A stretch of 64,000 nucleotides of DNA, from positions 232,691 through 296,690 of the forward strand of contig NZ_JADQTO010000005.1 in the NCBI RefSeq assembly GCF_015704865.1. Direction: 5' to 3'. Shown piece by piece: positions 41,715 to 52,445 of the stretch; the first letter of the stretch is position 1, and each line of letters starts with the position of its first letter. The stretch is from Actinoplanes aureus (GTDB lineage Bacteria; Actinomycetota; Actinomycetes; Mycobacteriales; Micromonosporaceae). Under the pieces are notes generated by a model. The model was not told where the DNA came from. It ran no database searches and saw only the letters and a list, made by a program, of their open reading frames with translations. The translations under genes and the position numbers were made by a program.

Positions 41715-41980
41715 AAAACGGTTGAATCCAACAGCGAGCGCTCTGAGTGTTTGCGGCCGGTTAAATCGTCGCGGGAATTGACGCCCACCTCATCCGTTCG
41801 GCCGATGTGAATGCCTATTCGGTGTCGTGTTCTCACCCGGACATCCCGTCCCTCCGGGCCGTCCGGTCTCCACCTCTACGGGTCACCACCGGCACGCGGT
41901 CGCGTTTGTGCCCCGATGGCCTGGGTAACGGCAGGTCGGGGGGTCCGCGGGCGGCCTACCGGGTACGCGGAGGAGGCGAG

Positions 41981-42946
41981 ATGCGGACGCTGGGCGGGCG
42001 TTATCAACTGGTGAACCGCATCGGACTGGGCGGCATGTCCGAGGTATGGCGCGGACACGACCAGGTGCTGGACCGGCCGGTGGCCGTGAAGATCATGGCG
42101 CCGGCGGTGGAGGGCACCCTCGGCGAGGTCGGGGTGGAACTGGTCCGGGCCGAGGCTCGCTCGGCCGCCCGGCTGGCGCATCCCAACGTGGCCGGGGTGC
42201 ACGACTTCGGCACCTCGCCGGCGCCGGGACGCGACGTCCCGTACATCGTGATGGAGCTGGTCGAGGGCCAGACCCTCAGCCGGCACCTCGCCGCCGGCCG
42301 GCTGGACTGGCGCATCGGCGTACGCATCTGCGCCGAGGTCGCGGCCGCGCTCGCCGCGGCCCACGCCGAGCAGGTGGTGCATCGCGACATCAAACCGGCG
42401 AACATCATGCTTACCCCGGCCGGCGCCAAGGTCCTCGACTTCGGCATCGCCGCCGCCGTCGGCTCGCCCGACCCGGACCCGGACGGCCCGGTGATGGGCA
42501 CCCCCGCCTACATCGCCCCGGAACGCTTCGAAGGCATGCCGGCCACCCCGGCGACCGACATGTTCGCCCTCGGCACGCTCATCTATCACTGCATCTCCGG
42601 CCGGCTGCCGTGGAGCGCCCGCACCAACACCGAACTCGTCGTCGCCGAGCGCTTCGAAGACCCGGAACCCCTCCCGCACATCGACGGCCTGCCACCCGAG
42701 GTGCTCGACCTCTGCTCCCGCTGCCTCGCGAAGGACCCGGCCGACCGGCCGACCGCCCTGGTAGCCGCGCTGCTGCTGGCCGAAGCGGTCGACGCCCGCG
42801 TCTACGTCCCGCTCGCCGACCTCGAACCCGATCTGCAGCGCGCACCGGCGATCTCCCCATGGGATGAGGCCGCGGCCTCCGCGCCCACCTCGGCGGCACC
42901 GCGCGCTGCGGCCCCTTCCCGGGGAGGCCGGCACCGGGCAGGCTGA
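41981..42946 (+). CDS. Soluble Ser/Thr protein kinase (PknB-like)
   Basis: 321 residues from ATG 41981 with a strong GGAGGAGG site. A complete eukaryotic-type kinase: glycine loop RIGLGGMSEVWRG, VAVKIM lysine, catalytic loop VVHRDIKPANIM, LDFGIA, and TPAYIAPERFEG. The domain ends near residue 270, and the remaining 50 residues are Ala/Pro-rich without a membrane segment or PASTA repeats, so it is a cytoplasmic kinase. It stands alone; the inverted repeat begins 21 bp after its stop. Confidence 0.93.
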   Translation: MRTLGGRYQLVNRIGLGGMSEVWRGHDQVLDRPVAVKIMAPAVEGTLGEVGVELVRAEARSAARLAHPNVAGVHDFGTSPAPGRDVPYIVMELVEGQTLSRHLAAGRLDWRIGVRICAEVAAALAAAHAEQVVHRDIKPANIMLTPAGAKVLDFGIAAAVGSPDPDPDGPVMGTPAYIAPERFEGMPATPATDMFALGTLIYHCISGRLPWSARTNTELVVAERFEDPEPLPHIDGLPPEVLDLCSRCLAKDPADRPTALVAALLLAEAVDARVYVPLADLEPDLQRAPAISPWDEAAASAPTSAAPRAAAPSRGGRHRAG

Positions 42947-42967
42947 GCATTTCGCTCATTCTCTTTC

Positions 42968-43310
42968 GGGGTACGGGTAGCCGGCCGTCCCGCCGATCAA
43001 CGGCCGTTCCCGCCCTCCCGCGCGATCACCGCACGGCGAGACGCCCCACCGCGCCCGCCGGGCCCATGCAGCCACGCGGGCTTACTTCGGCGATGTTCCC
43101 ACCTGCTGGGAGCGACCCGATGCGTCCGTGAGCGGCCGGGGTGAGGGCGCTGCGGTTGGGCGGTCGAGGGCGCTGCGGTGGGCCGACTCAGCGCGCCGCG
43201 GTGGGTCGTGCTCAGCCCGGCGGGCGCGCTGGGGCCTCTCCCCGTGCGGTGATCGCGCGGGAGGGCGGGGACGGCCATTGATCGGCGGGACGGCCGGCTA
43301 CCCGTACCCC
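42968..43310. repeat. 96-bp inverted repeat with 151-bp spacer
   Basis: The left arm 42968-43063 and right arm 43215-43310 are reverse complements at 91 of 96 positions by direct comparison. Both begin with GGGGTACGGGTAGCCGGCCG, reading inward. The spacer has direct copies of GAGGGCGCTGCGGT. The element fills the gap between the kinase gene and the convergent stress-protein gene and contains no plausible protein frame. It could be a strong bidirectional terminator, a MITE-like palindrome or a structured RNA. Confidence 0.85.
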
Positions 43311-43319
43311 GATTGGGTT

Positions 43320-44194
43320 TCAAGAAGCCCGTGGGACTACGACCAGGGGCCGGCAGGCTCGGCGCAGCAGGCGGGTGGAGACGCCGCCGAGCAGTACCCG
43401 GCAGGCCGGGCCGTAGCCGCGCGAGCCGCAGAACAGGATGTCGACCTCGCCGAGGTCGGCCAGGGCCTCGACCACGTCGCCGGAGCGGATCTCCCAGTCG
43501 GCCTGGACGTCCGGGACGGAGGCGGCGGCCTTGCGCAGGGCCTCTTCGTAGATCTCCCGGCTGGTGTCCAGGAAGGCCCGCTCGGCGTCCTCGCCCAGCA
43601 GGAACGGCATCGCGGCGTCGCCGTGCGCGACGACGGTGACCAGCAGCAGCGGGCTCCCGGTACGCCGGGCTAGCCGGGCCGCCTCGGTGAGCGCGGCCCG
43701 GCCGTCGGGCGTGTCCACGTAGGCGACGCCGATCCGGCCGATCGTGCCGGGTTCGTGCGGCATCCCGGCCGGGGCCACCGCGACCGGGCAGACACTGCCG
43801 GCGAGCAGGCGTTCTGCGGTCTTGCCGGCGAACAGCCGGGCGGCGGGACCGGCCGAACCGGAGCCGACCACGAGCAGCGAGGCGTGCGTCTGCTCGGCCA
43901 GGTCGTGCAGCCCGTGCGCGGCCGACGTGGAGGCGACCGTGCGGTACTCCACGCCGGGCGGGTCGCCGAGCGTGCCGCGGGCCTCGGCGAGCACCTCCTC
44001 GGCCGCCCGCTGCCGGTCGGCGACCCACTCCGCGTCGACGCGGCCGGAGCCGAGCGCCGACGCGGCCGGACGGACCACCGTGACGATCAACGGGACGTCG
44101 AGGAGCCGCGCCGCCCAGCGGCCCAGGGCGAGCGCGTCGGCGGCGGCCGCGCCCCGGTCGACGCCGACCAGGACCGGGCCGGTGGCCGGGGCGG

Positions 44195-44198
<4 letters not shown>
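43320..44198 (-). CDS. Tandem-domain universal stress protein
   Basis: 292 residues with two Usp domains. Domain 1 begins VLVGVDRGAAAADALALGRWA and has the nucleotide loop VVGSGSAGPAARLFAGKTAERLL; domain 2 starts near 150 (GRIGVAYVDTPDGRAALTEA) with CGSRGYGPACRVLLGGVSTRLL. Both keep the G-x2-G-x9-G-type ATP loop. Its ATG overlaps the permease stop by four bases, so the permease and stress protein are made together. Confidence 0.92.
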
Positions 44199-45790
<1,592 letters not shown>

Positions 45791-46049
45791 GGCCCGCCTC
45801 CCCCCGGGGCGGCCGCTTCGCCGCCGTCCTGACACCGTGGCCGAGGCGCGCGGCGGGACGCAAGATGATCGGCGCGATGCGCCGATTCCGATCGCCCGAC
45901 TTGCCGTCGCGGCCGATCGGTGGGCCGTTTTACCCGTTCGGCGTACGCCCTGTGCGGCGCGATCACCGAACCGCGCGGCAGCCTGCGGTGGCCGAGCCGA
46001 CAGTTGTACGGTGAGTCGAACGGGCAGGTCGCCCGGCTCGGAGGGCGTG

Positions 46050-46400
46050 ATGGGCGAGGCCGTGATGACCACACGGCAGCAGGCGGACGGCACGATCGTC
46101 GTCGAGGTGCGCGGCAGTCTGGACGCGGCCACGGTCGACGCGATGCGGGCGGCGCTGCTGGACACGCTGCATCGGGACCGGCCGGGCCTGCTGATCGTGG
46201 ACCTGACGTTCGTGACCTTCATGGACTCGATGGGGATCGGCACGCTGGTCGCCGGCTACGAGGCGGCCCGCGACATCGGCGCCCGGTTCGTGCTGCGCAA
46301 CCCGAGCGAGTTCGTCCACCGGCAGCTGCGGATCACCGGCCTCACCGAGTTGTTCGGTCTGCCGCAGGGCTCGTCGTCGACGCGCACCTACACGGTCTGA
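46050..46400 (+). CDS. STAS-domain anti-sigma factor antagonist
   Basis: 116 residues from ATG 46050, preceded by GGAGG (a second ATG at 46065 is possible). The STAS fold is clear: TIVVEVRGSLDAATVDAMRAAL, LLIVDLTFVTFMDSMGIGTLVAGY with the Ser that is phosphorylated in SpoIIAA/RsbV-type proteins, and LRITGLTELFGL. It would bind an anti-sigma kinase when unphosphorylated. No sigma factor or kinase partner is adjacent. It is divergent from the permease and convergent with the P450 gene. Confidence 0.87.
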   Translation: MGEAVMTTRQQADGTIVVEVRGSLDAATVDAMRAALLDTLHRDRPGLLIVDLTFVTFMDSMGIGTLVAGYEAARDIGARFVLRNPSEFVHRQLRITGLTELFGLPQGSSSTRTYTV

Positions 46401-46425
46401 CAGCCGACCGTCGAGCCCGCTGGGG

Positions 46426-47688
46426 TCAGCGGACGACCGGCACCCGCCCGGCGGCCTGGACCGGGAAGTGGAACGGGCCCCGGATGACTCCGGAGTTGCG
46501 GCGCCGGACCGCGCCCGCCCGGCGCAGCCCCGGCATCCGCTCGGCCAGCTGCCGCACCGCGATCACCGCCTCCAGCCGGGCCAGCGGGGCGCCCACGCAG
46601 TAGTGGATGCCGCTGGAGAAGGCGAGATGGTCCGCCTCCGGGGTGCGGTGGATGTCGAACCGCTCCGGGTGCGAGTAGACCGCCGGGTCCCGGTTGGCGG
46701 CCGCGAGCATCGTCATCACGAACTGGCCGCGCCGCACCGTACGCCCGGCGAGCTCGAGCTCCTCGGTGGCGCACCGCGCCGTGCGCTGCACCGGCGGATC
46801 CCAGCGCAGCGTCTCCTCGACCGCCGCCTCGGCCAGGCCGGCCGGGTCGGCACAGAGGGCCTCCCACTGCTCCGGGTGGTCGAGGAGCGCGTTGACCGCG
46901 TTGCCGATCAGGTTGACCGTGGTCTCGAAGCCGGCCACCAGCAGCAACCGGCACATCGGCAGCAGCTCGTGCGACCGGATCTGCTCGCCCTCGGCGGCCA
47001 GGATGCGGCTGACCAGGTCGTCGGCCGGCTCGCTGCGGCGCAGCACGAAAAGCTTGGCGAAGATGTCGTCGAGCTCGTCACTGGCACCCTTGACCCGGAT
47101 GCCGTGGCGCAGGGACCGGATCCCGTCCAGGGCGCTGCTGATGACCGCGCCCTGCCGGGCGAACCGGGCCGCGTCCGCGTCCGGCACACCGAGCAGGTCG
47201 GTGATCACCGCGATCGGCAGCGGTGCGGCGAAGTCGCTCACCACGTCGAAGCCGCCCCTGGCCGCGGCCGCGTCGAGCAGCTCGCCGACGCGCTGCTCGA
47301 TCCGCTCGCGGTAACCGGCCATCTGGCGCGGGCTGAACGCCGGCTGGGCGAGGCGGCGCAGCCGGGTGTGATCGGGCGGGTCCTTGTCCAGGAAGGACAT
47401 GTCGACCTGCTGGTCCGGGACGGCACGGCCGGTCAGCTCCGCCGCGCGTACGCCGAACCGGCGATCCCGCAGCACCGCGTTGCAGACCGCGTGGCTCGCC
47501 GTGGCGTAGTTGCCCAGGCGGGTGGGGACCAGGTCACCACCCGCCCGGATCCGCTCATAGATCAGGTACGGATCGTCGCGTCCGGGGCCCAGTCGCAGCA
47601 GCGACATCGGGTCACGCCGGACGTAACCGTGGTACGCGGTGTCCAGCTGCCGGGCGTACAGCGTCGCGGCGAATCGCAGAGCCTGCAC
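46426..47688 (-). CDS. Cytochrome P450
   Basis: 420 residues from GTG 47688. Oxygen-binding I-helix LLLVAGFETTVNL, ExxR in VEETLRWDPPVQR, and heme loop LAFSSGIHYCVGAPLARLE with the axial Cys are all present, together with DPPDHTRLRRL in helix C, a typical soluble bacterial class I P450. Substrate unknown; no ferredoxin gene lies next to it. It starts 19 bp after the GH9 cellulase stop on the same strand, so it may be read from the cellulase promoter. Confidence 0.94.
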   Translation of the reverse strand: MQALRFAATLYARQLDTAYHGYVRRDPMSLLRLGPGRDDPYLIYERIRAGGDLVPTRLGNYATASHAVCNAVLRDRRFGVRAAELTGRAVPDQQVDMSFLDKDPPDHTRLRRLAQPAFSPRQMAGYRERIEQRVGELLDAAAARGGFDVVSDFAAPLPIAVITDLLGVPDADAARFARQGAVISSALDGIRSLRHGIRVKGASDELDDIFAKLFVLRRSEPADDLVSRILAAEGEQIRSHELLPMCRLLLVAGFETTVNLIGNAVNALLDHPEQWEALCADPAGLAEAAVEETLRWDPPVQRTARCATEELELAGRTVRRGQFVMTMLAAANRDPAVYSHPERFDIHRTPEADHLAFSSGIHYCVGAPLARLEAVIAVRQLAERMPGLRRAGAVRRRNSGVIRGPFHFPVQAAGRVPVVR

Positions 47689-47707
47689 ACCCGGCAGCTT
47701 AGGACGA

Positions 47708-49918
47708 TCAGTCGACTTCGGCTACATAGGAGCTCAGCCAGGCGAGCGCCGCGTTCCAGTTGATGGTCAGTTCGTTGGTGGACCAGGACTGGATGTCGTC
47801 GATGTAGCAGAACTGGCCGACGCAGCCGGTCAGGTACTGCTGGGCGACCGGGTCCTGGATGGACGAGTTGGGACCGCCGGACAGCGTGCCGGCCGGCGGG
47901 TGCGGCAGCGCCGGGTCGAGCTGCGCGGCGTACCAGCGGCTGTGCTGGTTCTGCGAGCTGACCTCGCCGTACCCGGTGACGTAGGAGATGTTCAGCGCGT
48001 TGCGGCCGAACAGGTAGTCCAGGCCGGTCAGCACGCCGTTGCGGTAGCGGTCCAGACCGGTCAGCTTGTGCGCCGACGCGATCACCACGAGGTTGTTGGC
48101 GATGATGCTGCTCGAGCCCCAGTCCCACTTGTTGTCGGTCGGGGCGTAGGCGACGCCGTAGCCGTGTCCGCGCTGGACCGCCAGGTACTCCTCGGCGCCC
48201 TTGACCACCTGGGCCTGCACGAGCGCCCGGCCGGGGAGCTTGTTCGGCAGCAGGGCCAGATCGATCTTGGCGGCCGCGGCGGTGGCCGCCCAGTCGAAGG
48301 CGACCGGTCCGAACACGTCGGCGGTGTGCTCGGGCGAGGTGAGCACGTCGGTGGCGTACTGCTTCTCGCCGGTGGTCAGGAACAGCTCGGCGGCCGCCCA
48401 GTAGAACTCGTCGGTCACCTTGTCGTCGTTGTAGGGACCGCCGCCGGTGCCGTCGGACGCCGGGGCGTACAGCGCCGGGTTGGCCTTTGCGGCCAGGTAG
48501 GCGGTGCGCGCGGCGGCCAGCGCACGCGTCGCGAAGGCCGCGTCGAACGGCTTGTAGAGCCGCGCCGCCTGCGCCGCTGTCGCGGCGAGGTTCAGCGTCG
48601 CGGCGGTGGAGACCGGGTGCAGCTCGCGCGGCTGCGGGTCCAGGTGGGGCAGCAGCGGCAGTCCGGTCCAGGCCGCATCGTGCATCTTGTGATGCGCCAT
48701 GCCGGCGTACGGCTTACCGGCCGGAACCTGCATCTTCAGGAGGAACTCCAGCTCCCACCGGGCCTCGTCGAGCAGGTCCGGCGTGCTGTTCCCGCTCTCC
48801 GGGATGGTCAGGTTCACCTTGCGGGAGCCGCGGTTGTGCTCGTACTCGCTGAGCAGCTCCCAGACCGAGATGCCGCCGTTCACGACGTACTTGCCGTGGT
48901 CGCCGGCGTCGTACCAGCCGCCGCGCACGTCCAGCGTGTAGTCGCAGACGCCGGGCTGGCACGGCACGTCGCCGTCACCCTGGTTCGGCGGCACGTCGAC
49001 GTGGCCGGCCGGGCGGGCGTATCCGGGACGCAGGTCGTCGCGGATCTCGATGCCGGAGCGCTGGGTGTAGTAGAGCTTGAGCGCGTCGGTGCGCAACCGG
49101 TCGTAGGCGTCTCCGCCGATGTCGAACGGCCGGGACGTCTCGCCGTCGGCGGTGAGGGTGAGGCCGGTGGCGGCCCGCCGGTACCGGCCGAAGTCGATGG
49201 TGTGCACGTTCTGGCCCGACGAGGGGTCGACGCCGTGCGGCCGCGTGGTCCCTCTCGCCAGGACCTTGCCCGAGCCGTCCTTGAGCTCCCACGGCACAGC
49301 GGTGGTCTTCTCGGTGACCAGCGTGGCGCCCTTCGGGCCGTCCTTGACGTACGCGACCTGGTTGACTCTCACCCTGGGGCCGGTGTCAGGCTCGTATTCC
49401 TCGGGCGGGACGCCGCCGACGAGGGAGACGTTGTCGACGCAGAAGCGCCACGGGTCGGGGCTGCCGCCGATCTGGAAGGCGACCTGCCCCTGCGCGGTGG
49501 AGGTGTTCGCGGTGAACGTGTATTCGTAGTGGGTCAGGCCCTCGGTCAGCACCGGCGACTGCTCGAAGTAGGTGTCGTACGGCGCGACCGCGAGGCCGGT
49601 GATCGCTCGGACCACCTTCCCGGCCGTGCCGCCCGCGTCGAAGCTGAACCGGTAGGTCTCGCCGGCGACCAGGTCGATGTCGTTCTGGCCGACGGCGGCG
49701 TCCCAGCGGTTGGTGGTGCCGCCGGGCACGTCCACGCAGGCGACGCCGTCGGTGAGGGCGATCGGCATGCCGGCGGTGGACCAGAACGGGTCGGCGGTCC
49801 CGTCGAAGCCGCCGTTGACGACCTGCTCGACCTCGTCGGCCTGAGCGGGCGCGGCGACGCCGACGGTGAGGAGGAGGGTGGTCATTCCTATTTTGAGGGA
49901 GCGCTCCCATAGAGGCAT
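47708..49918 (-). CDS. Secreted family 9 glycoside hydrolase (cellulase) with CBM
   Basis: 736 residues. The signal peptide (hydrophobic [16 protein letters not shown]) is cleaved near residue 27. Then a carbohydrate-binding module of the CBM4/9 type ([16 protein letters not shown]...[11 protein letters not shown], about 33-170), an Ig-like CelD_N domain ([21 protein letters not shown], about 185-270) and the GH9 (alpha/alpha)6 catalytic domain: the Asp pair in [15 protein letters not shown], His in QNQHSRWYA and the proton donor Glu near the end in [17 protein letters not shown] 49918 fits a leaderless transcript; ATG 49885 would leave a shorter signal. It cleaves beta-1,4-glucans outside the cell. 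Confidence 0.94.
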   Translation of the reverse strand: MPLWERSLKIGMTTLLLTVGVAAPAQADEVEQVVNGGFDGTADPFWSTAGMPIALTDGVACVDVPGGTTNRWDAAVGQNDIDLVAGETYRFSFDAGGTAGKVVRAITGLAVAPYDTYFEQSPVLTEGLTHYEYTFTANTSTAQGQVAFQIGGSPDPWRFCVDNVSLVGGVPPEEYEPDTGPRVRVNQVAYVKDGPKGATLVTEKTTAVPWELKDGSGKVLARGTTRPHGVDPSSGQNVHTIDFGRYRRAATGLTLTADGETSRPFDIGGDAYDRLRTDALKLYYTQRSGIEIRDDLRPGYARPAGHVDVPPNQGDGDVPCQPGVCDYTLDVRGGWYDAGDHGKYVVNGGISVWELLSEYEHNRGSRKVNLTIPESGNSTPDLLDEARWELEFLLKMQVPAGKPYAGMAHHKMHDAAWTGLPLLPHLDPQPRELHPVSTAATLNLAATAAQAARLYKPFDAAFATRALAAARTAYLAAKANPALYAPASDGTGGGPYNDDKVTDEFYWAAAELFLTTGEKQYATDVLTSPEHTADVFGPVAFDWAATAAAAKIDLALLPNKLPGRALVQAQVVKGAEEYLAVQRGHGYGVAYAPTDNKWDWGSSSIIANNLVVIASAHKLTGLDRYRNGVLTGLDYLFGRNALNISYVTGYGEVSSQNQHSRWYAAQLDPALPHPPAGTLSGGPNSSIQDPVAQQYLTGCVGQFCYIDDIQSWSTNELTINWNAALAWLSSYVAEVD
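49896..49909 (-). promoter_or_regulatory. CebR-type operator in the cellulase gene start
   Basis: Read on the minus strand it is TGGGAGCGCTCCCT, 13 of 14 matches to the CebR box TGGGAGCGCTCCCA that controls cellulose use in Streptomyces through cellobiose. It lies about 10-23 bases after the inferred transcription start, so a bound LacI-type repressor would block elongation. No cebR gene is in the window. Confidence 0.7.
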
Positions 49919-49924
49919 GCAGAC

Positions 49925-49954
49925 ATATTGATTGCGAGTGCGTTACCGAGTCAA
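49925..49954 (-). promoter_or_regulatory. Promoter of the GH9 cellulase gene
   Basis: On the minus strand TTGACT (49954-49949) and CAATAT (49930-49925) are 18 bases apart, and six bases later comes the ATG 49918, consistent with a leaderless mRNA. The promoter overlaps the end of the ATP-grasp gene. The -35 is close to consensus, the -10 less so. Confidence 0.45.
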
Positions 49955-51189
49955 CGCCCTTGGTCACGGATCCAGGCGTCGATCAACCCGCCGAAGTGGG
50001 AGAGGAACTTCTCGTGCTCGTGCACCGGGTACGTCGCACGTACCGTTTCCCGCAGCAGCGACCGGAACTCCTCGGAGGTCACCCAGTCGTAGACCATCTC
50101 GTCCACGTTCGCCAGATGCTTCGCGCAGAACTCCTGGTACCGGTCCACCTCGAAGTAGTCGTCGGCGAGCTTGCGGTACCCGGCGAGCTTCTCGGCGTAC
50201 GAGATGCCCGGGGTGTCGGCGATCGTGAAGTACTCCGAGGTGTCGGTGTCCAGTTGCGGCTTGCGGCCGGTGACGACGCAGAACACGGTCCAGCGCAGCA
50301 GCGCGGTCATCGCCCACGGGAAGTAGTAGTGCAGCGAGGTCAGCGCCACGTCGGGGCAGGCATTGGCGTAATCGATGGGGTGCACGTCGTCGCCGCGTAC
50401 CAGGGATTCGCAGGAGTTGAACTCCCACCGGAAGAAGGCGTTGACCAGCCGGGAGATGGTCACCACCTCGTCGCCCGCGGACGGCGACAGGAAGTTGTGG
50501 TCCACCTCGTAACGGGCGTGCATCGGCTGGTCGGGGCGGAACTTCATCACCATCGTCTCCGGCCCGATGCTCAGGCTCCGGGCGAAGATGTCGTAGTCCT
50601 CCACCGACGCCTGGAGGTGCATCAGCCGCTCACCCGACGCGTCGTACGCCGCGTGCAGCTCGTCGGTGTTGCGGATACGCGAGACGCCGACCCAGGCCCC
50701 GCCGTCGTACGGCTTCATGTAAAGCGGGTAACCGACCGACCCGGCCGTCGCCTCCAGGTCGAACGGCCGGTTGTAGCGGGCCGCTGTGTACGCCCACCGC
50801 GAGTTCTCCAGGGGGTTCTTGAAGGGCACCAGCACCGTCTCCGGCACCTTCAGCCCGAGCCGCATCATCGCGCAGTACGCGGCGTGCTTCTCCATCGACT
50901 GAAACGTGAACGGGCTGTTCAGCAGGTAGACGTCGTCCATCAGCGCGATCTTCTTGAGCCACTCGCGAGGGTGGTAATACCAGTGCGCCAGCCGGTCGAT
51001 CACCAGGTCGTGGCGGGGCTTGTCGCGCAGGTTGAACGGCTCGATGGTGACGCGTACCGACAGGGCCCGGTGGCTGCGCCCGTCCGGCCCGGACACCGTG
51101 CCCAGCCGCCGTAGCAGGGCCTCGTAGGCGCGTGGCCAGTCGTCCTCGGTGCCCAGCAGCAATCCGATGGTGTGCTCGACGTCGGCCAC
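49951..51189 (-). CDS. ATP-grasp family protein
   Basis: 412 residues from GTG 51189, with GGAGG six bases upstream. The N-terminal third (TIGLLLGTEDDWPRAYEALL...HDLVIDRLAHWYYHPREWLKK) precedes the ATP-grasp fold: DVYLLNSPFTFQSMEKHAAYCAMMRLGLKVPETVLVP, the ATP lysine in YPLYMKPYDGGAWVGVSRI, and an acidic metal-binding part around DYANACPDVALTSLHYYFPW. Enzymes of this superfamily join a carboxylate to an amine or thiol through an acyl phosphate. The precise product is unknown. It follows the esterase gene by 16 bp, and the pair may make and release or tailor a ligated product. Confidence 0.8.
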   Translation of the reverse strand: MADVEHTIGLLLGTEDDWPRAYEALLRRLGTVSGPDGRSHRALSVRVTIEPFNLRDKPRHDLVIDRLAHWYYHPREWLKKIALMDDVYLLNSPFTFQSMEKHAAYCAMMRLGLKVPETVLVPFKNPLENSRWAYTAARYNRPFDLEATAGSVGYPLYMKPYDGGAWVGVSRIRNTDELHAAYDASGERLMHLQASVEDYDIFARSLSIGPETMVMKFRPDQPMHARYEVDHNFLSPSAGDEVVTISRLVNAFFRWEFNSCESLVRGDDVHPIDYANACPDVALTSLHYYFPWAMTALLRWTVFCVVTGRKPQLDTDTSEYFTIADTPGISYAEKLAGYRKLADDYFEVDRYQEFCAKHLANVDEMVYDWVTSEEFRSLLRETVRATYPVHEHEKFLSHFGGLIDAWIRDQGR

Positions 51190-51205
51190 GGCCGCCTCCT
51201 TCAGA

Positions 51206-52372
51206 TCAGTTCGGCCACACCTGCCGCAGCAGTGAGGTCAGATGCGGGTCCAGGGCATCGCGCCAGCCCACCCAGGTGTGGGCGTCCGGGTTCTCGGTGG
51301 TCGTCACGGGATACCCCTGTTTCGCCAGGGCATCCGCCATGTCCCGGTTGTTCGCCAGGTTCTCCTCGGCGGCGCCGCACGTGATCGCCGCCGGGACGGC
51401 CGGGCCACGGCGCGCTCGCAGGGTGCGGGTGGTGAACCGGACGATCCGCTTCCAGTGCTGGAAGCCGGACTCCTGGCTGTCGTACCGGGGCTGGAAAAAG
51501 CTGCCGGACTGCAGGAACAGCCCGGCGAAGCCGGCCGGGTGGCGGCGCTGGGCGTGCAGCATGGCGAGCGCGCCCAGGCTGGCGCCGGCGCCCACGACCG
51601 TGCCGCCCGGCGGGCCGGTGTGGTTCAGCCGGGCGCTCTCCTGGGCGGCGCTGTCCAGTTGGGCGCTTTGCTGGGCGGCGCTGTCCAGTTGGGCGCTTTG
51701 CTGGGCGGCGCTGTCCAGTCGGGCGCTTTGCTGGGCGGCGGCGCTTGCCAGGCCGGCGCGCACGCGGGGGAGGACTTCGCCGGCCAGGGCCAGGGCGTAG
51801 GCGCGGGAGGCCGAATACCACTCCAGGCGGTCGCCGGCCGGCAGCAGCACCAGGTGGTAGGGCGCGACGCGCCCGTCGCCGATCATCGCGGCGGTGTATC
51901 GCCCCAGGTCGCCGAAGCGGTCATAGTCCGGCCCGTCGTGCGCCAGAAGCACCCGGGTGGTCGGGGTCTCCGGCGACCAGATCCGCAGGCTCAGGGCGGT
52001 CCGCAGGCCGCGGACCGGCAGCCGCACCGTGCGCCAGGAGCCGGGCGCGGGCGGCAGGTGCAGCCAGGCCGGCTCCCGGTAGTCGGGGGAGTGCAGCACC
52101 GACGACTCGCCGAAGCCGCCCGGCACTCGGTCGGGGTTCGCCGGATCGCAGACGGTTTCCCGCGAGCCGTCCCGGTGGAGCAGCTCCAAGCGGTACTCGA
52201 GTCGTTGCACGGGCGGCGTCTCGCGGCTCAACTCCCAGAATCCGTCGTGGAAGGCGAGGTCGGCTTTGAACGCGGAACTGAGCACCCGGGCTCCGCAGAG
52301 GGTGTGCGTCGCGTCGGCGTACCGGAAAGAGAGCGTGGCGCCCTCCCACCGTGCCCCGCCCGCGCCCGCCAT
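51206..52372 (-). CDS. Enterochelin-esterase-like alpha/beta hydrolase
   Basis: 388 residues. The N-terminal 120 residues resemble the Ig-like domain of ferric enterobactin esterases (ADLAFHDGFWELSRETPPVQRLEYRLELLHRDGSRETVCDPANP), followed by the hydrolase: VLLAHDGPDYDRFGDLGRYTAAM, nucleophile Ser in VGAGASLGALAM, and His in NPDAHTWVGWRDAL. Between strand and nucleophile there is a low-complexity insertion of four SAAQ[QE]SA[RQ]LD repeats (about 210-248). There is no signal peptide. The ester substrate could be a siderophore or a cell-made conjugate; coupling to the ATP-grasp gene favours the latter. Confidence 0.82.
   Translation of the reverse strand: MAGAGGARWEGATLSFRYADATHTLCGARVLSSAFKADLAFHDGFWELSRETPPVQRLEYRLELLHRDGSRETVCDPANPDRVPGGFGESSVLHSPDYREPAWLHLPPAPGSWRTVRLPVRGLRTALSLRIWSPETPTTRVLLAHDGPDYDRFGDLGRYTAAMIGDGRVAPYHLVLLPAGDRLEWYSASRAYALALAGEVLPRVRAGLASAAAQQSARLDSAAQQSAQLDSAAQQSAQLDSAAQESARLNHTGPPGGTVVGAGASLGALAMLHAQRRHPAGFAGLFLQSGSFFQPRYDSQESGFQHWKRIVRFTTRTLRARRGPAVPAAITCGAAEENLANNRDMADALAKQGYPVTTTENPDAHTWVGWRDALDPHLTSLLRQVWPN
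51631..51740. repeat. 30-bp tandem repeat inside the esterase gene
   Basis: 3.7 in-frame units of GGGCGCTTTGCTGGGCGGCG plus CTGTCCAGTT, nearly identical, coding on the minus strand for decapeptides of Ser/Ala/Gln/Leu/Asp. The near identity implies recent expansion. Confidence 0.9.
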
Positions 52373-52445
52373 GAACGCACCCTAACGCCGCGCCCGCCCG
52401 CTCGCCCGGCTTGTGCCGGCGCCCGCCGCCGCGATCGGGCCGGGG

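Larger units (their letters stand above)
41318..41980. other. Intergenic region upstream of the Ser/Thr kinase
   Basis: About 660 bp. It holds a terminator-like hairpin near its start, a TATGAT box at 41580-41585 that may be a -10, a CGTTTC/GAAACG hairpin around 41673-41690, and a CebR-like box at 41701-41714. Frames within it look non-coding. Confidence 0.45.

Noticed and set aside
46417-46432. Small hairpin CCGCTG-GGGT-CAGCGG as terminator for P450
   Set aside because: The stem has only six pairs and includes the end of the coding region; evidence is too weak.
51631-51740. CRISPR-like direct repeats
   Set aside because: They are contiguous 30-bp units in frame within the esterase gene.
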